Part shown: one piece after another, positions 26,013 to 35,230 of the stretch
Layout of the letters: the number at the start of each line of letters is the position of its first letter
How positions within the stretch are numbered: position 1 is the first letter of the stretch
From: Cephaloticoccus primus
Lineage (GTDB): Bacteria; Verrucomicrobiota; Verrucomicrobiia; Opitutales; Opitutaceae
Direction of reading: 5' to 3'
DNA length: 64,000 nt
Assembly: GCF_001580015.1 (NCBI RefSeq)
Contig: NZ_LSZQ01000030.1
Location: 60,601 to 124,600, forward strand
The notes under the pieces: generated by a model
Told to the model about the DNA's origin: nothing
Seen by the model: only the letters and a program-made list of their open reading frames with translations
Databases searched by the model: none
Position numbers and translations under genes: made by a program

Positions 26013-27467
26013 ATGGCAAATCTCCGCAAATCCACCCTCGGCCTCCTCGCCCTTGACACGCTCTCGGTCGCGCTCTGCTTCAACCTCGCACTCCACTTGC
26101 GCGGCCTCACCGCCCCCACCCTGCTGCCGCTTATCTGGCCGGCATTGTTTGCCATCGCTGCGCTCTACCTGATCGACGGCTACAACACCCGGGCGGACAT
26201 GCTCAGCCTCGACTACGCGAGCCAGCACCTCATCGCCCACTTCTGCGCACTCCTCGGCACCTTACTGATCCTCTTCGTTTTTCGCCCTGCCGTCTACGAC
26301 CTCACCGCCAGTCGTGGAGTAATCCTCACTTCCTTCGCAGCACTCGCCCCGCTCACCCTCTCCTACCGTCGCCTTGCCTACTCCCAACTCAGGAAACTCC
26401 GCCAGACCCGCCCCCTCCTCTTTATCGGCTCGCCCGACACTTGCCGAGCCTTCCAGACCGAGTGTCTTCAGGCCGGCCTCAGCCACCCGCTCCTCCTCGC
26501 CCACACTGACCGCGCAGAAGCCCCGAAAAACACACCGGCTCCAACACGCCCGCCTCAAAATCCCGACTTCAGCACCGATACCTCCACGGCCACAGCTCCC
26601 GACGCAGCGCTCCCACCGCTGGCGCCTCCTCCGCAAGATCTCGCCGCCCTCTTGGGCCAGGTCGAGAGCGAGACCCTCAGCCTCCACGCCATCATCTTGG
26701 GCGACGATCCGCAGACCGACCTCCCGGCCCCTCTCGCCCATCGCCTCGCGCAAATCTATTTCGACGGCGTCCCCATCTACACCCGCGAGCTCTTTCACCA
26801 AGTCTACTGGCGCAAGGTCGGCCTCCACCGCCTCGACCACAAATGGCCTTTCCAGGAAGGCTTCGCCATCGCCCGCGAGCCCATCTTCGAGCACATCAAG
26901 CGGCTCACCGACATCTTTCTCGCCAGCCTCGGGCTCCTCCTCGCACTCCCCCTCATGCTGCTGTGCGCGCTCGCCATCTGGCTGGAAGACCGCGGCCCCG
27001 TCCTTTTTACCCAGACCCGCATCGGCCAAAACCGCCGCCCCTTTAGACTCTACAAACTGCGCACCATGCGCGTGCGCGCGCCCACCGACGCCGATGACAA
27101 ATACACCCGCCCCGGCGATGCCCGCATCACCCGCATTGGCCGCCTCCTGCGCACTACGCGCCTCGATGAGTTTCCCCAGCTCCTGAATGTCCTCTTCGGC
27201 GACATGAGCATGATCGGCCCGCGTGCCGAGTGGGACGAGCTCGTCCAAAACTACGAGACCGAGATCCCCTGCTACCACTTTCGCCACCTCCTCAAGCCCG
27301 GCATCACCGGCTGGGCCCAGGTCAACTACCCCTACGGGGCCAACCTCCAGGACACGCTGCGCAAGCTCGAATACGACCTGTACTACATCCGCCACTTCTC
27401 CTTTCGCCTCGATGCCGCCATCATTCTGAAGACCATCCACATCATGCTCTTTGGCCGCGGCCGCTAG
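26013..27467 (+). CDS. Polyprenyl-phosphate sugar-1-phosphate transferase (WbaP/WcaJ family)
   Basis: This 484-residue membrane protein probably starts glycan assembly by loading the first sugar-1-phosphate onto undecaprenyl phosphate. The N-terminus (1-~115) has four to five membrane segments. The C-terminal bacterial sugar transferase domain starts near residue 296 with 'KRLTDIFLASLGLLLALPLML'. It carries 'GPVLFTQTRIGQNRRPFRLYKLRTM' and 'RTTRLDEFPQLLNVLFGDMSMIGPRAE', the catalytic PHPT motifs. An unusual Pro/Ala/Thr-rich linker (~170-215) splits the middle CoA-binding-like domain. It is the last gene of the cluster and 17 bp downstream of the GT4 gene. Confidence 0.94.
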   Translation: MANLRKSTLGLLALDTLSVALCFNLALHLRGLTAPTLLPLIWPALFAIAALYLIDGYNTRADMLSLDYASQHLIAHFCALLGTLLILFVFRPAVYDLTASRGVILTSFAALAPLTLSYRRLAYSQLRKLRQTRPLLFIGSPDTCRAFQTECLQAGLSHPLLLAHTDRAEAPKNTPAPTRPPQNPDFSTDTSTATAPDAALPPLAPPPQDLAALLGQVESETLSLHAIILGDDPQTDLPAPLAHRLAQIYFDGVPIYTRELFHQVYWRKVGLHRLDHKWPFQEGFAIAREPIFEHIKRLTDIFLASLGLLLALPLMLLCALAIWLEDRGPVLFTQTRIGQNRRPFRLYKLRTMRVRAPTDADDKYTRPGDARITRIGRLLRTTRLDEFPQLLNVLFGDMSMIGPRAEWDELVQNYETEIPCYHFRHLLKPGITGWAQVNYPYGANLQDTLRKLEYDLYYIRHFSFRLDAAIILKTIHIMLFGRGR

Positions 27468-27544
27468 GCCAGCCATGAGCCCGATCGCTCACCCTTACCT
27501 TCACCCTTAAACACCCACCGCTTACCCAAATCCCTGTACCTCCC

Positions 27545-29050
27545 ATGCCCGCCAAAAACGCCGCATCCCCTCCCACCGCCCCCTACGACCTCGCCGTCCT
27601 CGGCGGCGGCTCTGCGGGCTACAACGCCGCCCGCACCGCCACTGCGCTCGGCCTGAAAACCGCCCTCATCGACGGCGCGTGCGAGCTCGGCGGCCTTTGC
27701 ATCCTCAACGGCTGCATGCCTTCCAAGACGCTCCTCCACGTCGCCGACACGCTCCACCAAGCCCGCCACGCCTCGCGCCTCGGCCTGCGCATCCCCCACC
27801 CCGCGGCCGACATGCTCTCCATCCAGTCGCGCAAGCGCCGGATCATCGCCGACTTCGCCGCCTACCGCCAGGAGCAGCTCCACAGCGGCGACTTCACCCT
27901 CATCCGCCACCACGCCCATTTCGTCGATCCCCACACCCTTCAGCTCGACAACGAAAGCGAAGAGCAAATCCGCGCGCGCCACATCCTCATCGCCACCGGC
28001 TCGCACGTCTCCACGCCCTCCATCCCCGGCCTCGCCCAGGCCCAATGCTGGACCAGTGACGACGTCCTCAACCTCGACAGCCTCCCCCAGAGCGTGATCG
28101 TCCTCGGCGGCGGCATCGTCGCCTGCGAGCTTGCCCAACTCCTCGCCCGCCTCGGCTCCCGCGTCACCCTCATCCAGCGCAGTGCCCAGCTCCTGCGCGA
28201 GCACTCGCCCGAAGCGGCTGCCGTCATCGAAAGCGCCCTGCGCGACGAAGGCGTCGAGATCATCACCGGCACCCAACTCCACCGCGTGACGCGTGAGCCC
28301 AGCCGCGACACCGGCAAGCTCGGCTTCACCGTCGAGTTTGAGCACGGCGGTGCCGCACAAACCCGCCACGCGCTCCATTGCCTGAACGCCTTTGGCCGCA
28401 CACCGCACACCGCCGCGCTCAACCTCGCCGCCGCAGACGTTAAAACCGCCCCTACCGGCCACATCCGCACCAACCGCTGGCAGCAAACGAGCGCACCCCA
28501 CATCTACGCGGCAGGCGATTGCGCGGGCCCGCACGAAATCGTGCACCTCGCCATCCAGCAGGCCGAGCTCGCCGTCCGCCACATCCACCAAAACCCGAGC
28601 ACAGCCAAAACCACGAAAACCAAAACTGCCAAGACTGCGGAGAGCACCGCCGCTACCCCGCTCAAGCCCATCGACGAAAAACTCCACCTCAGCGTCGTCT
28701 TCACCGATCCGCAGCTCGCCACAATCGGCCTCGGCGAACGCGCCCTCAAAGACGCCAAAACGCCCTACCTCAGTGCCAGCTATCCCTTCGCCGATCACGG
28801 CAAAGCCATCCTGCTCGAAGCCACTCGCGGCTACGTAAAACTCTTTGCCGCGCCCAAGACTGGCCGCCTCCTCGGTGCCGAAATCGTCGGGCGCGACGCG
28901 GGCGAGCTCATCCACTGCTTCTCCGCCGCGCTCGCCCTGCGCGCGACCGTCTTCGACATGCTCAAGGCCCCTTGGTATCACCCCACGCTGGCCGAAATCT
29001 TCACTTACCCGCTCGAAGAAATCGCCGAGCAAATCAACGCCGCTGGCTAA
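27545..29050 (+). CDS. Dihydrolipoamide dehydrogenase-like flavoprotein (class I pyridine nucleotide-disulfide oxidoreductase)
   Basis: This 501-residue FAD enzyme has a dinucleotide motif GGGSAG (20-25) and the redox-active disulfide CILNGC (Cys52, Cys57). A second NAD-binding Rossmann motif lies in 'VIVLGGGIVACELAQ', and the FAD-binding Asp is in 'YAAGDCAG'. The C-terminal dimerisation domain ends with 'YHPTLAEIFTYPLEEIA', which supplies the His-Glu pair. A Lys/Thr-rich insert (~residues 350-375) interrupts the hinge. Function could be lipoamide dehydrogenase, mercuric-reductase-like or another NAD(P)H:disulfide reductase. No 2-oxoacid dehydrogenase genes are adjacent. Confidence 0.85.
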   Translation: MPAKNAASPPTAPYDLAVLGGGSAGYNAARTATALGLKTALIDGACELGGLCILNGCMPSKTLLHVADTLHQARHASRLGLRIPHPAADMLSIQSRKRRIIADFAAYRQEQLHSGDFTLIRHHAHFVDPHTLQLDNESEEQIRARHILIATGSHVSTPSIPGLAQAQCWTSDDVLNLDSLPQSVIVLGGGIVACELAQLLARLGSRVTLIQRSAQLLREHSPEAAAVIESALRDEGVEIITGTQLHRVTREPSRDTGKLGFTVEFEHGGAAQTRHALHCLNAFGRTPHTAALNLAAADVKTAPTGHIRTNRWQQTSAPHIYAAGDCAGPHEIVHLAIQQAELAVRHIHQNPSTAKTTKTKTAKTAESTAATPLKPIDEKLHLSVVFTDPQLATIGLGERALKDAKTPYLSASYPFADHGKAILLEATRGYVKLFAAPKTGRLLGAEIVGRDAGELIHCFSAALALRATVFDMLKAPWYHPTLAEIFTYPLEEIAEQINAAG

Positions 29051-29177
29051 GCGAAAACCAACCCAGCTCGCGCCACGCCAACGCCCGCGCGCCGAGCGCC
29101 TCAACACGCCAAGGCGCGAGCCGAAGCCCTTGGTCGTTTTCCAAATCAACCAACCCAACCCAGCCCCCCACTACTTC

Positions 29178-30272
29178 ATGCCAAACCGCACCGCCCCCAC
29201 GCCCCCCTACTCCGTCCCGCCCTTTCTCGCCGAGCTCCTCGCCTCGCGCTCGCCCTCCGGCTACGAGACCGAGGCCCAAGCCGTCTTCGACCGCTACGTC
29301 CAGCCCGCCGCCGACACTTACGCCAAAGACGCGCTCGGCAACCGCCTCGCCACGCTAAACCCCGGCGGCGACCCCGTCCTCATGCTCGCCGGACACCTCG
29401 ACGAGCTCGGCCTCATCATCACCTACATCAACGAAAAAGGCTTTCTCTACTTCGACACCATCGGCGGTCACGACCGCACCGTGATCTCCGGCCGCCGCGT
29501 CCGCATCCAGACGGCCCAAGGCACCATCCCCGGCGTCACCGGCAAGCGCGCCATCCACCTGATGAGCGAAGAAGACCGCCGCAAAGTCCCCGAGCGGCAC
29601 GAGATGTGGATCGATATCGGCGTGCGCTCCAAAGAAGAAGCCCTCGCCCGCGTGCAGATCGGCGATGTCGCCACCTACGACCACGAGCTTGAGCTCATCA
29701 ACGGCAGCGTCGCAGCCGCCCGCGCCTTTGATAACAAAGTCGGCGCCTACGCCGTCGGCGAAACCCTACGCCGCCTCGCCGCCGAAAAAGACCGCGCCCC
29801 CCTCGCCGCCAAAGTCGTGAGCGTGGGCACCGTCCAGGAAGAAGTCGGCGTGCGCGGCGCCACCACCGCCAGCTACGCCGCCGCCCCGCACATCGCCGTG
29901 GCGATCGACGTCGGCCACGCCACCGACCACCCCGACTGCGACAACCGCAAGTACGGTGAATTCCGACTCGGCGGCGGCCCCATCCTCTGCCGCGGATCCA
30001 ACATAAACCCAAAAGTCTTCGCCCGCCTCCGCGCCGCTGCCCAACAGGCGCAAATCCCCTACCAGATCGAAGCCGACCCGCGCCCCACCGGCACCGATGC
30101 ACGCGCTGTGCAAATCGCCCGCAGCGGCGTCGCCACCGGCCTGGTCAGCATCCCCCTGCGCTACATGCACACCCCCAGCGAGATGGTCGACCTGACCGAC
30201 GTCGAACACACCGTCGCCCTCCTCGTCGCCTTCGCCCGCTCCCTCGAAAAAAACGACTACGCCCACTGGTAA
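29178..30272 (+). CDS. M42 family metallo-aminopeptidase / endoglucanase-like peptidase
   Basis: This 364-residue cocatalytic zinc peptidase starts at the ATG at 29178; a longer open frame upstream overlaps the previous gene. M42 hallmarks are a metal-binding His73/Asp75 in 'LAGHLDELGLI', 'AFDNKVGAYAVGETL', a general-base Glu in 'VGTVQEEVGVRGAT', 'VAIDVGHATDHPD' and a final 'YMHTPSEMVDL'. These tetrahedral peptidases degrade short peptides in the cytoplasm. The gene ends ~100 bp before an intrinsic terminator. It is unrelated to the sugar cluster upstream. Confidence 0.94.
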   Translation: MPNRTAPTPPYSVPPFLAELLASRSPSGYETEAQAVFDRYVQPAADTYAKDALGNRLATLNPGGDPVLMLAGHLDELGLIITYINEKGFLYFDTIGGHDRTVISGRRVRIQTAQGTIPGVTGKRAIHLMSEEDRRKVPERHEMWIDIGVRSKEEALARVQIGDVATYDHELELINGSVAAARAFDNKVGAYAVGETLRRLAAEKDRAPLAAKVVSVGTVQEEVGVRGATTASYAAAPHIAVAIDVGHATDHPDCDNRKYGEFRLGGGPILCRGSNINPKVFARLRAAAQQAQIPYQIEADPRPTGTDARAVQIARSGVATGLVSIPLRYMHTPSEMVDLTDVEHTVALLVAFARSLEKNDYAHW

Positions 30273-30370
30273 GCCCCGAACTGAAAGCCTGTCCGCCACG
30301 GGGGCGCCTCGCCCGATTTACACGTTTCCACACGAGTAAAAACAAAGCGCCAACTCGCCCCGCCACCCAA

Positions 30371-30400
30371 AGCCCCGGCCTGCACCACCGGGGCTTTTTT
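30371..30400 (+). terminator. Rho-independent terminator after the M42 gene
   Basis: The stem AGCCCCGG (30371-30378) pairs with CCGGGGCT (30388-30395) across a 9-nt loop. It is followed by a run of T, ending at 30400, then GTGT. It ends the 27.5-30.3 kb genes. Its core recurs almost unchanged at 31105-31137. Confidence 0.9.
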
Positions 30401-30404
30401 GTGT
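30372..30404. repeat. Terminator-derived direct repeat, left copy
   Basis: 33 bp that match 31105-31137 at 32 of 33 positions (only base 30393, G versus A, differs). The two copies are in the same orientation, 733 bp apart, and bracket the mazEF pair exactly. Confidence 0.9.
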
Positions 30405-30484
30405 TTCTGGAAAGTCAGTCAGTGCCCGCAATTCCTGTTCCCCAACCTTGCAACTCAGGTATTTCTGGCCCCTATCCTCCACCC

Positions 30485-30751
30485 ATGCCCACTGCCACGG
30501 TCAGAGAAATCGACGGCGCACTGATGTTTGCGATTCCCTCCGCCTTCAGTGCCCCACTTGGCATAAAGCCCGGTGCTACGCTCTCCGTGGATCTCGAAGG
30601 CCAAGCTATTCTGGTGAGACCCGAAAAGGAACCCACGCCTCACTACACTCTCGAAACGTTACTCGCCGCAGGTGACTACTCACGAGCAGCACGAAGCTCC
30701 GAAGATGACCAGTGGCTTAACTCGCCCCCGGTCGGGAAAGAGCTCATATGA
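30485..30751 (+). CDS. mazE: MazE/AbrB-type antitoxin
   Basis: This 88-residue protein starts 'MPTATVREIDGALMFAIPSAFSAPLGIKPGATLSV', the SpoVT/AbrB swapped-hairpin DNA-binding domain of MazE-type antitoxins. An acidic, presumably disordered C-terminal tail (~55-88, 'YTLETLLAAGDYSRAARSSEDDQW') is the segment that would block MazF. The ATG at 30485 places the AbrB domain at the N-terminus; the frame stays open upstream but only into the repeat and terminator. It overlaps mazF by 4 bp (ATGA), consistent with coupled translation. Confidence 0.9.
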   Translation: MPTATVREIDGALMFAIPSAFSAPLGIKPGATLSVDLEGQAILVRPEKEPTPHYTLETLLAAGDYSRAARSSEDDQWLNSPPVGKELI

Positions 30752-31077
30752 TCAAGCGCGGCGAAATCTACATGGCCAACCTCGCCCCCACCGAAGGCCA
30801 TGAGACCCGAGGCCGCCGCCCCGTCCTCGTTATCTCCGCCGACCTTTTTAACCAAAAGACCGACTCCGCACTCGTCGCTCCCATTACCAATCGCGGCCTC
30901 TTCGCGCGGCGTGTCGGTTTCGCCGTAGAGCTACAAGGCACGCAGACAGCCGGCATCGTCCGTTGCGACCAGGTCCGCGCCGTCGATCTGGACGCACGCC
31001 GCCCCCGCTTCATTGAAAGCGTCTCCCCAAGTACCTTGGCCCACGTCCTCGCAAAAGTTCGGACCATTCTCGCATAG
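30748..31077 (+). CDS. mazF: MazF/ChpB-type mRNA interferase toxin
   Basis: This 109-residue MazF/PemK-fold endoribonuclease starts 'MIKRGEIYMANLAPTEGHETRGRRPVLVIS', with the conserved Arg/Thr-Ser region of MazF. It continues 'VAPITNR' and 'GIVRCDQVRAVDLDAR', the typical C-terminal strand. It should cleave single-stranded mRNA at short motifs and be held inactive by the MazE-type protein encoded immediately upstream. Length matches the family and the gene appears intact. Confidence 0.94.
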   Translation: MIKRGEIYMANLAPTEGHETRGRRPVLVISADLFNQKTDSALVAPITNRGLFARRVGFAVELQGTQTAGIVRCDQVRAVDLDARRPRFIESVSPSTLAHVLAKVRTILA

Positions 31078-31104
31078 CGAACTGCCATCCCTCGGCCTCC
31101 ATTC

Positions 31105-31137
31105 GCCCCGGCCTGCACCACCGGGACTTTTTTGTGT
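31105..31137. repeat. Terminator-derived direct repeat, right copy
   Basis: Matches 30372-30404 at 32 of 33 positions, in direct orientation. It begins 28 bp after the mazF stop. Confidence 0.9.
31106..31133 (+). terminator. Rho-independent terminator after mazF
   Basis: CCCGG (31107-31111) pairs with CCGGG (31121-31125) over a 9-nt loop, followed by CTTTTTT. The single difference from the upstream copy shortens the stem but leaves a working-looking terminator. Confidence 0.8.
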
Positions 31138-31174
31138 CCTCAAGCAAGCTCACACCGCTCGCCGCTCCCTCTGG

Positions 31175-32472
31175 CTAAATTGTGCGGACCATTTTCAGAA
31201 AACCCTCAAAAACAGAATCACTCAGCTCGGCAGGAAACCCGCTATTCAGCTTGGCTGCGACCTTTTCCACCGCACGCGGCGCAGTCAAAGTGATCTCATG
31301 CAGCAGGCGTTCCGCCTCCAAACCCACAGCCTGCGCTGTCACATCCCAAGTCCGCGCGCGGATTTCCGAAAGTTTCCAATGCGCACTCTTACTGCGCACT
31401 GCCATCGCCAGCTTCACCTTCCGGAAGTCCAAAAGGCCCGCTCCCCGGCCAATCACAGGCCAAGCCGACAACACATCATAAAACGGCGTCATCCGGTACT
31501 GACCACCCGCTCCTATAAATATCGAAAAGTTTTTCGCGTGCCCATCTGTCGCCGCCAGCATCCAGAATACCATCTGCGCTTTCAGGAAAAGCTGCTTATC
31601 GACGGCCGCTTTCGCACCGGAGTCCAACACTCGCAAAATATCACGCATCCCCGGGCCTCCGTCGGACTCATACTTGAGTGAACTCGGCACACCGAGTGCT
31701 TGGCAGAAATCCTCCTGCGGGACTCGTGCAATCCATCCTTCGTGCAGACGCCGATCAAAGCGCTTAACCACCAACACTCGGCGTTTCCCAAACTGACGCA
31801 TCTCAGCCTTCGCGGTCGGTAGCCCCATTGCCTGTATAAGCTGCAAGCACAACCACTCGTTCTCCACCGAGTGGCTCATGTCCACTCCCAGTATGCCGAC
31901 GCGCCCCATCGGCAGCTTCAGAATATGCGTCGTCGGGGTCGCTCCCAATGGCTTTTGCCAGCGGCCGTCATGGTAAAGCAAAGCCGTTTTCTCCTGCACC
32001 CCAGCGATAGAAATCCGGAAGTCATCTTCCGGCGCTCCACCTATGCTTCCCACTGGCGAAAGGTTCGCTGCAATGATGTGCTCAACCGCCCCCTCGCTGA
32101 GGGGTACCCCCTCAATCCGGCCAAAGCCTTGCGGCTGCTCGGCCTCCGGCAGTAGCTGGACGGCCCCCACGCAATCTCGCCCAATCGCCTTCGCAGATCA
32201 AAGGCTGCCAGCGAATCGGCAGCAAATCGCGCGCGCACGCGATTCCGGATTTCCGGCGAATCAGGCAGCAGATTGTCAAAATAGTGGGCAACCTGCGGGC
32301 CGCTGATTACCTCTCCCGCTAGCGGTAACGGTAGCGAAAGTGAAAGTGGCCGCGCTATCGGCGAGGCCAGCCAAGCTGGATCGTACTCCAGGCGGTGTGT
32401 GCCCCGGGCGAGCACCCAGCGCCCCACACGTAAGCCGTTCATCCAGATCCCAAGTGCTGCTGTTGTCGCCAT
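31175..32472 (-). pseudogene. hipA: HipA-type Ser/Thr kinase toxin, split by a frameshift
   Basis: Two overlapping minus-strand frames together encode one HipA. Frame one (start ending at 32472) gives the N-subdomain: 'GIWMNGLRVGRWVLARG..', 'GPQVAHYFDNLLPDS' and 'RFAADSLAAFDL'. From about 32190-32200 the homology jumps one frame and continues as 'IGRDCVGAVQLLPE' and 'SPVGSIGGAPEDDFRISIAGVQEKTALLY', the ejection/P-loop with the autophosphorylated Ser. It then has 'VVKRFDRR', the catalytic 'ATDGHAKNFS' and 'TPFYDVLSA'. All catalytic motifs are intact; a single missing base near 'FDL' would restore one ~430-residue protein. The second frame has its own GTG (32170), so a two-piece HipA is possible. 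A sequencing error cannot be excluded. Confidence 0.85.
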
Positions 32473-32477
32473 GGCTG

Positions 32478-32726
32478 TTACCAGTCAAGGGTTGCCGCGT
32501 CCGGATTTGGCGTGCGCGCGCTCACCAGAAGATCGGCGTCCAGCGCCGCAAACAGTCGCGCCACCTGATCAAAGCTGGCCCGCTCGGGCGCGGCTTCAAT
32601 CGCGGCAATCCGCCTCTGGCTGACACCAAGTTTTTTCCCGAGCTCTTGCTGTGAAACTCCGCGCGCTCGCCGCAAGTTGCGCAGTACCATCTTGAGCTGG
32701 ATCGGTGTGCTAACCGGAGATTTCAT
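32478..32726 (-). CDS. hipB: HipB-type XRE antitoxin/repressor
   Basis: This 82-residue protein has a single XRE/Cro helix-turn-helix: 'IQLKMVLRNLRRARGVSQQELGKKLGVSQRRIAAIEAAPERASFDQVARLFAALDADL'. HipB antitoxins bind operator palindromes upstream of their own gene and neutralise HipA. The stop lies five bases before the hipA start, as in hipBA operons. A palindrome at 32751-32771 is the likely operator. Confidence 0.92.
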   Translation of the reverse strand: MKSPVSTPIQLKMVLRNLRRARGVSQQELGKKLGVSQRRIAAIEAAPERASFDQVARLFAALDADLLVSARTPNPDAATLDW

Positions 32727-32750
32727 CGTCTGGCAAACTAGACTCCTTAA

Positions 32751-32771
32751 GTTCTAATTACAACTTAGAAC
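32751..32771 (-). promoter_or_regulatory. Candidate hipB operator
   Basis: A perfect 7-bp inverted repeat GTTCTAA-N7-TTAGAAC lies 24 bp upstream of the hipB start codon in an AT-rich spacer. HipB-type antitoxins autoregulate through such palindromes. The E. coli motif differs, so the match is by position and symmetry only. Confidence 0.55.
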
Positions 32772-32944
32772 ATTAAAGGGCTAATCAAAGAAATCGCCCA
32801 AGCAGAACCCTTCTTCCTGAAGATGTGTGACTTGCACAGCTCCCACCAAAGGAGAAGCCGCCGTCGGAGTGGAAGTTTTTTGGAAAAGCGCGGCAAGTGG
32901 AGGGCCTTGCCGCGAGGCGCGCGCCGCTGAGGCTGCGCGCGGGT

Positions 32945-34336
32945 TTACGCGGCGACCTGGATGCTCGGGTCGGCGGGCGGAGCGGTCGGGTCGGAGGCCG
33001 TCGCGGGGGCCGGCAGGCTGGCCGCTGGCACGCTGCGTTTGCGCGTGGCGCGGCGGCGGCCGGCGACCACGGCAGCGTCGATCACGACTTCGCTGATCCC
33101 GCTGTCGTGCGGGATCTCGTACATCACGTCGAGCATGAGTCCTTCCATGATGGAGCGCAGGGCGCGGGCACCGGTTTTTAGCACGACGGCTTTTTCGGCA
33201 ATCGCCTTCACCGCATCGGGCGTGAAGCTGAGCTTCACCCCATCCATCGCAAAGAGCTTTCCGTACTGCTTTACCATCGCGTTCTTCGTGCGCATCAGGA
33301 CTTTTTCCAGATCCTTGACCGAGAGTTGATCGAGGACGGAGACGACCGGCAGCCGGCCAATGAATTCGGGGATCATGCCAAAGCGCACGAGATCTTCGGG
33401 CGCTACGGCTTTCATCATTTCCTCGGGCGTGAGCGCGAGCTCTTCGCGCCTGGCTGCGGCAGCAAAGCCCAGCGAGCGCTGCCCGCGGCGGCGCTGGATG
33501 ATGTCGCCCAAGCCCGCAAAGGCCCCGCCGCAAATGAACAGGATGTTCGAGGTGTTGATGTGCAGGTACTCTTGGTTCGGGTGCTTGCGGCCGCCTTGTG
33601 GGGGCACGTTGCAGACGGTGCCTTCGAGGATTTTAAGCAGGGCTTGCTGCACGCCTTCGCCCGACACGTCGCGCGTGATCGAGACGTTCTCGGTCTTGCG
33701 GCCGATCTTGTCGATCTCGTCGATGTAAATGATGCCGCACTCGGCGCGCTTGACGTCGTAGTTGGCATTCTGGACGAGGCGCAGGACGACGTTTTCGACG
33801 TCGTCGCCCACGTAGCCCGCCTCGGTCAGCGTGGTCGCATCGACGATGGCGAAGGGCACGTCGAGCACCCGCGCGAGCGTTCGCGCCAGAAAGGTTTTTC
33901 CCGAGCCGGTGGGGCCGATCAGGAGCAGGTTACTTTTCTCGACTTCGACTTCGCTCAACTCCGGAGCGAGCTCCAGACTGGCACCAGCCTCTCCCTGTTT
34001 CTCGGCGTCAAACTTGAGTCGCTTGTAGTGGTTGTAGACGGCGACTGAGAGCACCTTCTTGGCGTGCTCCTGACCGATGACGTAGTCGTCGAGCGTCTTC
34101 TTGATCTCGGCAGGTTTGAGCAGGCGAAAGGGGTGCTCAGCCCCGGCTTTGACCTCGCCAGCCGTGGCAGCGGCGGTGGCCGTATTGGCCTGCATGAACT
34201 CGCGATCAATGATCGTCTTGCACAGCGAAACGCAGGAATCGCAGATGTACACGCCCGGGCCAGCGATGAGTTTCCTCACCTCCGATTGGGATTTTCCACA
34301 AAACGAGCAGAGGGTCATACGAGAGGATTTGGCCAT
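32945..34336 (-). CDS. clpX: ATP-dependent Clp protease ATP-binding subunit ClpX
   Basis: This 463-residue AAA+ unfoldase feeds tagged proteins to ClpP. The N-terminal zinc-binding domain has Cys10, Cys13, Cys32 and Cys35 ('[12 protein letters not shown]', '[10 protein letters not shown]'). Walker A is GPTGSGKT (141-148) and Walker B is in '[12 protein letters not shown]', followed by '[13 protein letters not shown]'. The C-terminal small domain ends in an Ala/Pro-rich tail. Order and strand (tig, clpP, clpX) are the classic arrangement. The gap of 118 bp to clpP suggests one transcript. Confidence 0.98.
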   Translation of the reverse strand: MAKSSRMTLCSFCGKSQSEVRKLIAGPGVYICDSCVSLCKTIIDREFMQANTATAAATAGEVKAGAEHPFRLLKPAEIKKTLDDYVIGQEHAKKVLSVAVYNHYKRLKFDAEKQGEAGASLELAPELSEVEVEKSNLLLIGPTGSGKTFLARTLARVLDVPFAIVDATTLTEAGYVGDDVENVVLRLVQNANYDVKRAECGIIYIDEIDKIGRKTENVSITRDVSGEGVQQALLKILEGTVCNVPPQGGRKHPNQEYLHINTSNILFICGGAFAGLGDIIQRRRGQRSLGFAAAARREELALTPEEMMKAVAPEDLVRFGMIPEFIGRLPVVSVLDQLSVKDLEKVLMRTKNAMVKQYGKLFAMDGVKLSFTPDAVKAIAEKAVVLKTGARALRSIMEGLMLDVMYEIPHDSGISEVVIDAAVVAGRRRATRKRSVPAASLPAPATASDPTAPPADPSIQVAA

Positions 34337-34454
34337 TGGGAGGGGATCAGTTTTCCGCGCGCGAGAAGAGGCAGGGCAGGAGCCATCTGGAGCCGTGTCG
34401 AAAATTCAGGGAAAGGAGCGGGAGCGTCGTGCAGGGTGCGGATTCCCCCGCGCA

Positions 34455-35111
34455 TTATGCGGCAGCCCCTTTCGCCTTGGCCGCCGATGGCGGAGACGGC
34501 TGCGCGGCCGCAGCAGCGGCGGCGTCCTTCGTCGACTCCATGACGTGATCGACGAGCCCGTAGTCCCGCGCCTCGTAGGCATCGAGGTAGTAGTCGCGGT
34601 CGGAGTCTTTCGCGATCTGTTCGACGCCCTTTCCAGTGTGTTTGGCGAGCGTTTCGTTGAGCGTTCTTTTCCAGCGCAGGATTTCCTTGGCGGCGATCGA
34701 GATATCGGCCGTCTGGCCGCCCGCACCACCGCTGGGCTGGTGCATCATGACCCGGCTGTTGGGCAGCGCGTAGCGCTTGCCCTTGGTGCCTGCGGCGAGG
34801 AGCACGGTGCTCATGCTTGCGGCCATCCCGAGGCAGTAGGTGGCGATGTCGCACTGCAGGAAGTTCATCGTGTCGTAGATCGCCATGCCGCCCGTCACGA
34901 TGCCGCCGGGCGAGTTGATGTAGAGCTGGATGTCGCGCTTGGGATCTTCCATTTGCAGGAAGAACATCTGCGCGATCACGAGGTTGGCGACCTGGTCATC
35001 AATCGGCGTGCCGATGAAGATGATGCGGTCTTTGAGGAGCCGCGAGTAGATGTCCATCGACCGCTCTCCGCGGCCAGTGTTTTCCAGGACGATGGGGACG
35101 TAGTAGCTCAC
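34455..35111 (-). CDS. clpP: ATP-dependent Clp protease proteolytic subunit ClpP
   Basis: This 218-residue serine protease has a catalytic triad of Ser99 ('LGMAASMST'), His124 ('MMHQPSGG') and Asp173 ('[17 protein letters not shown]'). The oligomerisation and IGF-type hydrophobic-cleft residues look normal ('[19 protein letters not shown]'). It lies between tig and clpX. The C-terminus has a ~20-residue Ala-rich extension ('[20 protein letters not shown]') beyond the usual family end. An AAA+ partner is encoded directly downstream. Confidence 0.98.
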   Translation of the reverse strand: MSYYVPIVLENTGRGERSMDIYSRLLKDRIIFIGTPIDDQVANLVIAQMFFLQMEDPKRDIQLYINSPGGIVTGGMAIYDTMNFLQCDIATYCLGMAASMSTVLLAAGTKGKRYALPNSRVMMHQPSGGAGGQTADISIAAKEILRWKRTLNETLAKHTGKGVEQIAKDSDRDYYLDAYEARDYGLVDHVMESTKDAAAAAAAQPSPPSAAKAKGAAA

Positions 35112-35230
35112 AGTTTGTAGTAGAATCGGTTTTGAGAAGCGGGCGAGTTTACTCGGACGGTTCGACGGCGCGCGAGCGCTTGGGGGGGCGGGAGGACGGA
35201 GGCGAGCCGCTTCGCCAGGCGCGGCGCCCC

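Noticed and set aside
27464..29158. Long minus-strand open frame opposite the flavoprotein gene
   Set aside because: It is an Ala/Gly/Glu-rich mirror of a well-supported plus-strand gene; no domain motifs.
32185..32205. Programmed -1 frameshift in hipA
   Set aside because: The region lacks an X-XXY-YYZ heptamer and there is no convincing downstream structure; a mutation is simpler.
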